Assembly (NCBI RefSeq): GCF_023701525.1
Contig: NZ_JAMQAW010000028.1
Span: forward strand, 44,670 to 108,669
Direction: 5' to 3'
DNA: 64,000 bases
Origin: Streptomyces albipurpureus
GTDB lineage: Bacteria; Actinomycetota; Actinomycetes; Streptomycetales; Streptomycetaceae
A program made the position numbers and the translations under genes. How positions within the stretch are numbered: position 1 is the first letter of the stretch; each line of letters begins with the position of its first letter. Below the pieces are notes generated by a model. That model did not search any database and was not told where the DNA came from. It was given only the letters and a program-made list of their open reading frames with translations. This document shows, in pieces, positions 40,578 to 48,162 of this stretch.

Positions 40578-42176
40578 CTAGGCCGCCCACCACACACAGC
40601 TCTCTCCCGGAAGTCTCACCACGCCCTCATGGATCTCCAGCGCCGTCGATGAGAGCACCGGCCGACCAGGAGCGGACAGTGTGAGCTCCCGCTCCAAGGT
40701 GTTCAGGGTGCAGACGAACCCGGGGCGAGCGAACACCAGCACTCCCTCCGGTCCCACAAGCCACTCCAGTGCGCCATCACCCAGGCCGGGCAGCTGTCGG
40801 CGCAGGGCGATCGCCGAGCGGTAGAGCTCCAGAGTGGAGTCCGGGTTACCGCGTTGCGCCGCCACGGAGAGCGACTTCCAGCTCTCCGGTTGCGGCAGCC
40901 AGCTACCACCGGGCCCAAAGCCATAAGGAGCGGAGTCGCCCGACCAGGGAAGGGGCACCCGGCAGCCGTCGCGAAGCCCCTCCTGGCCGTCGCCCCGGAA
41001 GAAGGCCGGGTCCTGCCGGAGGGAGTCCGGGACATCCACCTCCGGCAGTCCCAGCTCCTCTCCCTGATAGACATACGCGGACCCGGGGAGCGCCAGGGTG
41101 AGCAGGGCCGCGGCCCGAGCCCTGCGCAGTCCCCGCTCGCCGTCTCCGTAGCGGGTGGTGTGGCGCACGACATCATGATTGGAGAGCACCCAGGTGGTGG
41201 TCGCACCCACCGAGGTGGTCGCGGCGAGTGATTCATCGATGACTCGGCGCATCGCAGCCGCGTCCCAGGCGCAGGTCAGAAACTGGAAGTTGAACGCCTG
41301 GTGCAGTTCGTCGGGTCGCACATAGAGCGCGAGCCGTTCCGCAGACGGGGCCCAGGCCTCGGCGACGCCGATGCGCTCACCGTCGTAGCTGTCCAGGAGC
41401 CGGCGCCAGGAGCGATGGATCTCATGGACGCCGTCCTGGTCGAAGAACGGCAGTACCTGCGCGCCGATCATCTTGGCCTGCTCCCGCTGCCCGATGTCCG
41501 GCATCCCCGCTGCCTTGATCATTCCGTGGGCGACATCGATACGGAATCCATCGATGCCCAGGTCCAGCCAGAACCGCAGGATCGACTCGAATTCCGTGTG
41601 TACCGCGGGGTGCTCCCAATTGAGATCGGGCTGCTGGGACGCGAAGAGATGGAGGTACCAGTCGCCCGCGGCCGTACGGGTCCACGCCGGGCCGCCGAAG
41701 ACGGACTCCCAGTCATTGGGCGGCAGTTCGCCGTTCGTACCGCGGCCGGGGCGGAAGTGGTACCGGTCGCGCTCGTCCCCTCCGGCGAGGGCGGCCTGGA
41801 ACCAGGTGTGTTGGTCGGACGTGTGGTTCGGCACGATGTCCACGATCACCCGCAGCCCCAGCCGGTGGGCCTCGCGCACCAGGCTGTCCGCGTCGGCGAG
41901 GTCACCGAAGAGCGGGTCGACAGCGCGGTAGTCGGCCACGTCATAGCCGCCGTCGGCCTGGGGTGATCGATAGAAGGGGGTGAGCCAGACGGCGTCCACG
42001 CCCAGTTCCGCGAGATGGGGCAGCCGGGCGCGGGCGCCCTGGAGATCGCCGATCCCATCGCCGTCGCTGTCGGCGAAGGACCGTACGTACACCTGGTAGA
42101 TGACGGCGTCCCGCCACCAGCCCGCCGGGTGTGGGGCGGGCTGGCCGGCGCGGGTGGGAGCGAGCTCCTGGGTCAT
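40578..42176 (-). CDS. aglA: GH13 alpha-glucosidase
   Basis: A 532-residue cytoplasmic glycoside hydrolase of family 13, acting on maltose or short malto-oligosaccharides. Family regions: DIVPNHTSDQH (region I), GFRIDVAHGM (catalytic Asp), RIGVAEAW (acid/base Glu) and VLSNHDVVRH (transition-state Asp). YQGEELGLPEVDVPDSLRQDP is typical of alpha-glucosidases. ATG at 42174-42176 with AAGGGA upstream. In S. coelicolor a similar gene follows malEFG; here no ABC sugar transporter is adjacent, so it is an orphan in this window. Confidence 0.9.
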   Translation of the reverse strand: MTQELAPTRAGQPAPHPAGWWRDAVIYQVYVRSFADSDGDGIGDLQGARARLPHLAELGVDAVWLTPFYRSPQADGGYDVADYRAVDPLFGDLADADSLVREAHRLGLRVIVDIVPNHTSDQHTWFQAALAGGDERDRYHFRPGRGTNGELPPNDWESVFGGPAWTRTAAGDWYLHLFASQQPDLNWEHPAVHTEFESILRFWLDLGIDGFRIDVAHGMIKAAGMPDIGQREQAKMIGAQVLPFFDQDGVHEIHRSWRRLLDSYDGERIGVAEAWAPSAERLALYVRPDELHQAFNFQFLTCAWDAAAMRRVIDESLAATTSVGATTTWVLSNHDVVRHTTRYGDGERGLRRARAAALLTLALPGSAYVYQGEELGLPEVDVPDSLRQDPAFFRGDGQEGLRDGCRVPLPWSGDSAPYGFGPGGSWLPQPESWKSLSVAAQRGNPDSTLELYRSAIALRRQLPGLGDGALEWLVGPEGVLVFARPGFVCTLNTLERELTLSAPGRPVLSSTALEIHEGVVRLPGESCVWWAA

Positions 42177-42513
42177 GGGGTTCCCTTGTGAGTATGAGTA
42201 CGGCGTCACACATGCCGTGGTTGCCGACACGCACGGGGGATGTTTTCCCCTCATCTCCGGGTCAACGCGCTCCGGCGTTCGCGGATACGAGATGACCCCC
42301 GCCATCGGGGTCTTGCGCGGGGCGTGCGAAATTCCGCGTCAGCGCCGTCGGGTGCGGTCGTGAGCCGGTCCCGCTCCCCGACCCTCCGCTGAGGGGAGTG
42401 CGGGGCCACTAGCCGGGGAAGGGGCGGGCCTGTTGGCGGGTGCCACGCGCTCATCGGGGCTCAAGGGAATCGCTCGCATCGAGTCGCGTCCGGCGGATGA
42501 AGCGGAGAACGCT
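42177..42513. other. Spacer upstream of aglA without an intact gene
   Basis: About 340 bases that should contain the aglA promoter. A short inverted repeat GGGGA-N5-TCCCC lies at 42236-42250. No LacI/MalR-type operator was recognised. Confidence 0.4.
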
Positions 42514-42627
42514 GTGACAGTCATACTCGGAGCATCGCTGGCTGGTGTGCGCAGAATCGACGAACACCACGACACTTCGCACCTGGCGACCACACTCGGT
42601 GACCGCAAGTCCCCCGGCGCCGCTTGA
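42514..42627 (+). pseudogene. Scrap resembling a FAD-reductase N-terminus
   Basis: The frame reads VTVILGASLAGVRRIDEHHD and then loses any resemblance before a stop at 42627. VILGASLAGVR is like the GxSxAGxxA dinucleotide-binding start of ferredoxin/rhodoredoxin reductases. Only about a dozen residues support this, so it is a weak call. Confidence 0.25.
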
Positions 42628-42654
42628 CCTTACCGCTGGCGGCAGGGTTGAACG

Positions 42655-42756
42655 ATGGCCGGCCTGGAAAGCAGCACCGCGCCCCAGATCAGCAGGATCG
42701 TCGTCGTCACCGGGGCCGGCACCGGGATCGGCCGGGCCACCGCCCGCGCCTTTGCC
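42655..42756 (+). pseudogene. N-terminal scrap of a short-chain dehydrogenase
   Basis: ATG at 42655 begins MAGLESSTAPQISRIVVVTG followed by AGTGIGRATARAFA, the TGxxxGIG cofactor motif of short-chain dehydrogenases. After about 34 residues the similarity ends abruptly. The catalytic YxxxK part is absent, so this is a truncated relic. TTGACC and a GCAGGG upstream look like surviving promoter and ribosome-binding elements. Confidence 0.5.
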
Positions 42757-42814
42757 CCCGTGGCCGCACACGGTGACCACCGGATGCCCTCACCGAGCGA
42801 TACGCGACAGCCGA

Positions 42815-43657
42815 CTACGCGAGGTCGCCAGCTTCATGCCCCTTGCGGGGCGCCGGAACCTTCGGCTTGATCGCTTCCTCGGACAGCGACTCCACGGCGG
42901 GCGATACCGTCGGCTCCGGCGTCGGGGCGGTGGCCGAGGAAGCCAGGGGTTCGGCAGCGGAGGAAGTAGCGGGGGCCAAGGCCAGTAGTCGGACCAGCAG
43001 GTCTCCGAACGGCCCCTGGCCCGGCTCGTTCGCGAGCATCCCGCTGACGACGCCGGCCATGTCCTCGTCGTACGCCGCACTCACCGCGCAGAGCGCCGCG
43101 AAGTCATGCACCAACTGCAACTCCAGCTCCGTGCGCGGGACATCGCGCCCGTCCAGCCAGAGCAGTGCGGTCGATTCGGCGAGCGCCACCCAGGAACGGA
43201 CCACCAGGGTCAGCCGCACCGGTGGGTTCTCGATCTCCAGATGGGCCATGATCTGGTCGTAGGCGGCCTGCCGGACCTCGTCGATCATCGCGTTGGTCGT
43301 GGTCGAGCCGACCGCCGGGCCACCGCGCATCAGCGCGGAGAATCCGGGTCCGTGGTGGTCGACGAAGTCGAAGAAGCGGCCCATCACCCGCAGCAGCCGT
43401 GCTCCGAGCGGGCCTTCGTGCGGCTCGTTGAACCGAGCCGCCAACTCATCGGCCGCGCGGCGCAGAGCCGCCTCGTACAGACTCTGCTTGCCGGGGAAGT
43501 AGTGGTAGACCAGCGGCCGGGAGATGCCGGCCGCGGCGGCGATCTCATCGATCGAGACATCGTCGGGGGAGCGCGAGCTGAACAGCTCCAACGCGACGCC
43601 GATCAACTGCTGCCTACGCTCGTCGACGCCCATCCTGCGGCGAACCCCGGTGGTCAT
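42815..43657 (-). CDS. TetR-family regulator
   Basis: A 280-residue repressor. Helix-turn-helix: MGVDERRQQLIGVALELFSSRSPDDVSIDEIAAAAGISRPLVYHYFPGKQSLYEAAL (about 9-65). The ligand domain contains RLLRVMGRFFDFVDHHGPGFSALMRGG and SWVALAESTALLWLDGRDV. The C-terminal ~50 residues are Ala/Pro/Ser/Glu-rich and probably disordered. It lies downstream of the ferredoxin-reductase gene on the same strand with 105 bases between, and is the best candidate to bind the palindrome in that operon's promoter (45781-45794). Confidence 0.9.
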   Translation of the reverse strand: MTTGVRRRMGVDERRQQLIGVALELFSSRSPDDVSIDEIAAAAGISRPLVYHYFPGKQSLYEAALRRAADELAARFNEPHEGPLGARLLRVMGRFFDFVDHHGPGFSALMRGGPAVGSTTTNAMIDEVRQAAYDQIMAHLEIENPPVRLTLVVRSWVALAESTALLWLDGRDVPRTELELQLVHDFAALCAVSAAYDEDMAGVVSGMLANEPGQGPFGDLLVRLLALAPATSSAAEPLASSATAPTPEPTVSPAVESLSEEAIKPKVPAPRKGHEAGDLA

Positions 43658-43762
43658 GCGAACACCCTACCGACTGTCATCCGCGCACTTGTTCTATAGG
43701 TTGCCCTCATGGCTGCTCGGCACCTTGTGCTAAAGGGGTGGGAGAGAGGGGAGAGTCTGGTG

Positions 43763-44893
43763 TCAGAGATCGAGTACCAGCCGTCCGTCTCGGCAGCGTG
43801 ACACGCAGATCAGCATGGACTCCCGCTGTTCGGCCGCGCTGAGCAACTCGTCCCGGTGCTCGACCTCGCCCGCCAACACCCGCTGCCGGCAGGTCCCGCA
43901 GAACCCCTGCTGACAGGAGTACGGAACATTCGGCAGCTCCGCCCGGATCGCGGCGAGGGCCGACTGCCCCGGCGCCACCGTGACCGTACGCCCGGATCGA
44001 CGGAGTTCGATGTCGAAGGGGCCACCGTCGCCGGTGGATGCGGTGCTCGCGGTGAAGCGCTCCAGACGCGGTGTCCGGCCCGCCGGGAGCAACGCGCCGA
44101 CCGCGTCCATCAACCCACTGGGACCGCAGCAGTAGACCGCGGTCTCGGCGGGGAGCGCGGCGATGAAGGAGAGGTCAGCGCGCCCCGACTCATCCCCGGC
44201 GACCACGGTGACCCGCTCACCGCGGGAGCCCAGCGCCTCGATCTCATCCAGGAACGGCATCGCGGCCCGGGACCGCCCGCAGTACAGCAGCCGCCACTGG
44301 GCGCCCGCCGCTTCCACGGCCCGAAGCATCGGGAGTACGGGGGTGATGCCGATGCCACCGGCGATGAACTGATACGTGGTCGAGTCCACCAGGGGGAACC
44401 GGTTGCGCGGACCTCGAACGCTGATCTCCGTGCCCTCGCGAAGCTGTTCATGGACCTCGCGCGAGCCGCCGTCGCCATCCGTGATCAGTCGGGCCGCGAT
44501 GGTGTAGGCGGCCCGGTCGGCCGGATCGCCGCAGAGGGAGAACTGCCGGGTCAGACCGGACGGCAGCACCACATCGAGATGGGCGCCGGGCTGCCAGGGC
44601 GGCAGTGGGTTGCCCGCTCGGCCCGCTCGGGGCGCTCGATTCGCGGTGGCCGTCGCCGTCGACGCCAGCCGGAGTTGGACCACCCCGTCGGCGGGTACCG
44701 TCCGCTCGATGACCACCACCCGTCGCAGGGTCGTCGGCCCCTGGGCGGTGCGCTGCCCCGAGATGGGTTCCGGGAGCGCGGGCAGTGGCCAGAGCGGCGA
44801 GGCGTCGATCCTGCGGTGCAGTGCCCGCCTGGCGAGTAGGGCGGCGCCGGCAGCCAGCGCGACCCCCAGGGCGCGGGGAGGCGAAGGAGCCAT
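43763..44893 (-). CDS. Ferredoxin reductase-type oxidoreductase (FAD + [2Fe-2S])
   Basis: A 376-residue electron-transfer protein of the phthalate dioxygenase reductase/VanB type. A short N-terminal hydrophobic stretch (LGVALAAGAALLARRAL) may attach it to the membrane. Then come the FAD domain (LTRQFSLCGDPADRAAYTIA), the NAD domain (QFIAGGIGITPVLPMLRAVE, YCCGPSGLMDAV) and the C-terminal plant-type cluster domain (YSCQQGFCGTCRQRVLAG...LICVSRC). Start overlaps the stop of the metal-hydrolase-like gene by one base (TGATG), so the two proteins are probably a functional pair. Confidence 0.9.
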   Translation of the reverse strand: MAPSPPRALGVALAAGAALLARRALHRRIDASPLWPLPALPEPISGQRTAQGPTTLRRVVVIERTVPADGVVQLRLASTATATANRAPRAGRAGNPLPPWQPGAHLDVVLPSGLTRQFSLCGDPADRAAYTIAARLITDGDGGSREVHEQLREGTEISVRGPRNRFPLVDSTTYQFIAGGIGITPVLPMLRAVEAAGAQWRLLYCGRSRAAMPFLDEIEALGSRGERVTVVAGDESGRADLSFIAALPAETAVYCCGPSGLMDAVGALLPAGRTPRLERFTASTASTGDGGPFDIELRRSGRTVTVAPGQSALAAIRAELPNVPYSCQQGFCGTCRQRVLAGEVEHRDELLSAAEQRESMLICVSRCRDGRLVLDL

Positions 44894-45777
44894 CAGCGGC
44901 CTCCGTTCGCGCCCGGTGAAGCGGTGAGATAGGCGACGGCCTGGGCCGTGTCCCCCTCCTGGGAGGGGTGGTAGGCCCGACTGAGATAGCGCGGTATGGA
45001 TCGCAGCATCTCCGGCGTCGACGGCAGCACGCCCTGTTGGCCCGCACGGAAGAACTGGGCGAAGGACGCCCGGCCGTCCACCAGCGAGGGATCGTTGGCC
45101 ATGAAGAACCGGGTGCCGCGCTGCCAGAGGAAGACCAGGGCCGAGAAGGCGGTCGCCCAGGTCCGAACTCGTCGGTGATAGCTCCCGTCCAGGTGCTGGA
45201 ACAGCTCATAGGCCACCGACCGGTGTTCGACCTCCTCCGCGCCGTGCCACCGCAGCAGGTCCAGCATGGTGGCATCGGCGCCGCGCCGATCCAGCTCATC
45301 GGCGTTGAGGACCCAGTCGCCGAGGAACGCGGTGTAGTGCTCGATCGCGGCGATGAGCGCCACCCGCTCCAGCAGCCACCAGCGGCTGGCCCGGCCCGGT
45401 GGCAGGGTCCGATCGCCGAGGAGCTTCTCGAAGAGCCAGTCGACCTGGGCCGTGTAGGGGGTGGGGTCCAGACCGAGGCGCTGGAGGTGGGGCAGCACAT
45501 CGTCGTGCGCCTGGGAGTGCACGGCCTCCTGACCGATGAACCCGATGACGTCCTCGCGCAGAGAATCGTCCCTGATCAGGGGCAGCACCTGCCGGTAGAC
45601 ATGGACGAACCACCGCTCGCCGGCCGGGAGCAGCAGATGCAGAACGTTGATGGTGTGGGTGGTGAAGGGGTCGCCGGGGACCCAGTGGAGCGGGGTCCGT
45701 TCCCAGTCGAAGGACACCTTGCGGGCCTTGAGTTCGATCCGGTCCGACGCAACGGGCGAGGGCCGAGTATGAGACAT
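44893..45777 (-). CDS. Metal-dependent hydrolase family protein (PF10118-like)
   Basis: A 294-residue protein with a ferritin-like pattern of paired Glu and His: FIGQEAVHSQAHDDVL, IAAIEHYTAFLGDWVL and LRWHGAEEVEHRSVAYELF. These suggest a di-iron or di-metal centre, and partnership with a flavin/[2Fe-2S] reductase suggests an oxygenase rather than a true hydrolase (inference). ATG at 45775-45777 (MSHTRPSPVASD). No ribosome-binding site; a -10 hexamer lies just upstream, so translation is probably leaderless. Confidence 0.82.
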   Translation of the reverse strand: MSHTRPSPVASDRIELKARKVSFDWERTPLHWVPGDPFTTHTINVLHLLLPAGERWFVHVYRQVLPLIRDDSLREDVIGFIGQEAVHSQAHDDVLPHLQRLGLDPTPYTAQVDWLFEKLLGDRTLPPGRASRWWLLERVALIAAIEHYTAFLGDWVLNADELDRRGADATMLDLLRWHGAEEVEHRSVAYELFQHLDGSYHRRVRTWATAFSALVFLWQRGTRFFMANDPSLVDGRASFAQFFRAGQQGVLPSTPEMLRSIPRYLSRAYHPSQEGDTAQAVAYLTASPGANGGR

Positions 45778-45810
45778 TGCGTCAATATACTGACAGGTAG
45801 GCCCGAGCAA
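45778..45810 (-). promoter_or_regulatory. Leaderless promoter overlapped by a palindromic operator
   Basis: Minus strand: TTGCTC (45805-45810), 15-base spacer, TATATT (45784-45789), then six bases to the ATG at 45777, so transcription should start at or next to the start codon. Over the -10 lies GTCA-N6-TGAC (45781-45794), symmetrical at 12 of 14 positions, suited to a TetR repressor. Confidence 0.55.
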
Positions 45811-45949
45811 CAGGGTGCTGCGGGACATCCTCGCCAGATCCCGCACGCGCCGAAATGGCGGGAAGCGCCGCCCGGCCCGGCCGTGGACGTGGTTCCGGGG
45901 GGCCGAACCGTGGGGCGCCCAACTCCGGGGCTGCTCCGGACCGCGGGGC

Positions 45950-47833
45950 TCACTCCAGCGCGGCCACCTTGGTGCCGTCCGTCAGTCGACCCGTCAAGGT
46001 CGCACGGGCGCCCTCCCGCGCCGGGATCGCGAGCAGTCGCCCGCTTGCCTGGCCGGTCACCCCGCCCGATGCCGCGACCGAGGTGAACTGGTCGCTCCCG
46101 GCCGCCAGTACGTACCAGTCGCCGGCCCCTGACCGCCACACCACACCGGCCAGTGCCTTGGCGTCGCGTACCCCGCACGCCGCCGAGTCCTCGGCCCGGG
46201 CCACCACCGCACCCAGCGAAGCGCCCGGCGGCTGGAACTGCGCCAGAGCCCGGCTGCCCCGGCCCCGCCAGGTCTCCGCCCGCAGACACAACCAGCTCGC
46301 CGTGCCGTTCGACTCCGGCAGCGGCTGCTTGGCGTACTGCCAGAGATTCACCGTACGCACCCCCAGGCCGCGCATCTCCGGCAGGAGACAGGCCGTCCTC
46401 GCCCAACTGGGCCGGGCCGTCGCACCGGCCACGTCCTGTGGAGCGGTCGGCGCACCGAAGGTGAGCCGAGCCGGAGTCAGCTCGCCCAGGTCGGTCAGCA
46501 GCCGGTCCACCGTTCCGTCGCCCACCTCCAGCGCCTCCCAGGTCCGGCACTCACGAGCCTGCGCCGGACTGGGGAGCGGACCGGTCACCCCGTAGGTGTC
46601 CCGCCGTAGTGTCCGGGCGCCACCGAGCGGGGTGAGCAGATCCCGCACGGACAGCTTCCGTACCCAAGGGGCGGTCAGATAGCGGACGTTCCCATCGGTC
46701 CTCCCCACCACCAGGGCATCCGACGACAGTGTCTCAGCCCCGTCCGTACGGGCGAAGTCAAGGGCCGCGCCGCGGGTCTCATCGGTGGGCTCGGCATAGC
46801 GGACCACCCGCAGACCGTCGTGCAGCAGCACCACCCGGGCCTGGTCGACCAGACCGGCGTAGAGCAGATGGGCGGGCCCCATCGGCGGCCCCGGAGGGGT
46901 GGCCGGGGTGGCCGACACCTGTACCGACTTACCCGGGCGCGCCCAGACGGCGAGCGCCCGGCGCAGCAGGGACTTGTCCTCGGTGAGATCGCCGCGCGCG
47001 GGCCACACCGAGAAGTCCATCCGCGACGACTGCTGCCACACCGTGGGGGAGACCCGTACCAGCCGGTTCGGGTCCAAGGCCTGCTCGGCGACCGGGTTGC
47101 GGGCATACGGCGGAGCCGCCGCGCCGTGGGTGCCCCAGCCGTCACCGGGCATCCCGAGCAGAGCGCCGCACACCGCGAGCGCCGCAGCCCCCACCAGCGC
47201 CGCCCGGAAGTGCTGGCGCCGGCGCATCAGATCGGTGGGCCGGACCTGGAGCGAGCAGGGGTCGAACTCGTCCGATGTCAGCAGGGCGGCGGCCCCGGCG
47301 TCCGCGTGATGCGCCTGGTCGACTTCGGCGATCGCCAGGGCGGTGTTCTCCACGCCGGAGTCATGCAGCACCTGCCGTACGGCTTGGTCGTCGAGGCCCT
47401 CCAGATGGCGCAGCACATAGGCGGCGCGCGCCAGGCCCGAGAGGGCGGAGAGCCGCTGGTCCAGGGCGAGTTCATCGGCGCCACCCGCGCGGGGGAAGAC
47501 CCGGAGCCCCCAGACCTGGGGGAGGAGCGGAGGGAGTTGGGAGCGTCGGGGGCGGGCGAGTCTCCTGAGCGGCAGCCCTGCCTCCAGGGCCTGCTCCAGC
47601 ACGCGGGCCCGGACGTAGGAGTAGCCGCTGCCGCCCTCCTCGACCCGGCCGCGCGGCAGCGAGCGCTGCACCACGGAGTGGGCCGTGAGGACTCGGCGAT
47701 TGCGGCCGAGCGAGGGCGGGAGCACGAGGTAGGCGATGCGAACGAGCCGGGGGTAGTGCTCGACGAGGGCGGCCTCGGCGTGTTCGAGTTCGAGGGGGGA
47801 CCCGGGTGAGGGGATGGTGTCCTGTGAGCGCAC
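45950..47833 (-). CDS. Membrane protein with sigma-factor-like N-terminus
   Basis: A 627-residue protein. Residues ~16-170 look like a degenerate ECF sigma factor: ALVEHYPRLVRIAYLVLPPSLG (region 2-like) and LSGLARAAYVLRHLEGLDDQAVRQVL (region 4-like). One membrane helix follows at about 209-228 (FRAALVGAAALAVCGALLGM), after a basic stop-transfer RRRQHFR. The remaining ~400 residues are outside and show no known domain (RTWEALEVGDG, TACLLPEMRGLGVRTVNLW). GTG at 47831-47833 overlaps a 14-bp palindrome CGTTCAGCTGAACG (47833-47846). Function unknown. Confidence 0.75.
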   Translation of the reverse strand: MRSQDTIPSPGSPLELEHAEAALVEHYPRLVRIAYLVLPPSLGRNRRVLTAHSVVQRSLPRGRVEEGGSGYSYVRARVLEQALEAGLPLRRLARPRRSQLPPLLPQVWGLRVFPRAGGADELALDQRLSALSGLARAAYVLRHLEGLDDQAVRQVLHDSGVENTALAIAEVDQAHHADAGAAALLTSDEFDPCSLQVRPTDLMRRRQHFRAALVGAAALAVCGALLGMPGDGWGTHGAAAPPYARNPVAEQALDPNRLVRVSPTVWQQSSRMDFSVWPARGDLTEDKSLLRRALAVWARPGKSVQVSATPATPPGPPMGPAHLLYAGLVDQARVVLLHDGLRVVRYAEPTDETRGAALDFARTDGAETLSSDALVVGRTDGNVRYLTAPWVRKLSVRDLLTPLGGARTLRRDTYGVTGPLPSPAQARECRTWEALEVGDGTVDRLLTDLGELTPARLTFGAPTAPQDVAGATARPSWARTACLLPEMRGLGVRTVNLWQYAKQPLPESNGTASWLCLRAETWRGRGSRALAQFQPPGASLGAVVARAEDSAACGVRDAKALAGVVWRSGAGDWYVLAAGSDQFTSVAASGGVTGQASGRLLAIPAREGARATLTGRLTDGTKVAALE

Positions 47834-47846
47834 GTTCAGCTGAACG

Positions 47847-48118
47847 AGCGAATCGTCGTATGGTCACCCACGGGTGGCGGCTGGGGAATCACCCGCCCCA
47901 GCAGCATCAAATCAGGGCGTGTCCAGGCGAAGACCGCGCTCGATGGGAGATCCCGGCTCGGGGCGGGGTGTTCGGGCGCCGAGGCCGGGACACCGGCTCG
48001 ATGGGGCAGTTGTTCGGGAGCGGTCATCCGCTGGTCGGTCCGCGGGCGGGGAGTTCCGAGGAGCGGTTGCCCCGGCAGTCCTGACCGGCGGCTCCTTCGT
48101 TCGGGGGAGCGGTGGCCT
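47847..48118. other. Spacer without a supported gene
   Basis: About 270 bases between the sigma-like membrane protein and the terminator of the GH89 gene. Open frames here are shadows with no family resemblance. It must contain the promoter of the gene starting at 47833. Confidence 0.4.
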
Positions 48119-48149
48119 GGGCCCGGGGCTGTCGCCGGCTCCCGGGCCC
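48119..48149 (-). terminator. Terminator of the GH89 gene
   Basis: GGGCCCGGG (48119-48127) and CCCGGGCCC (48141-48149) form a perfect 9-bp stem with a 13-base loop, 14 bases past the GH89 stop codon. Confidence 0.6.
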
Positions 48150-48162
48150 CGCGGCGCGGCGC

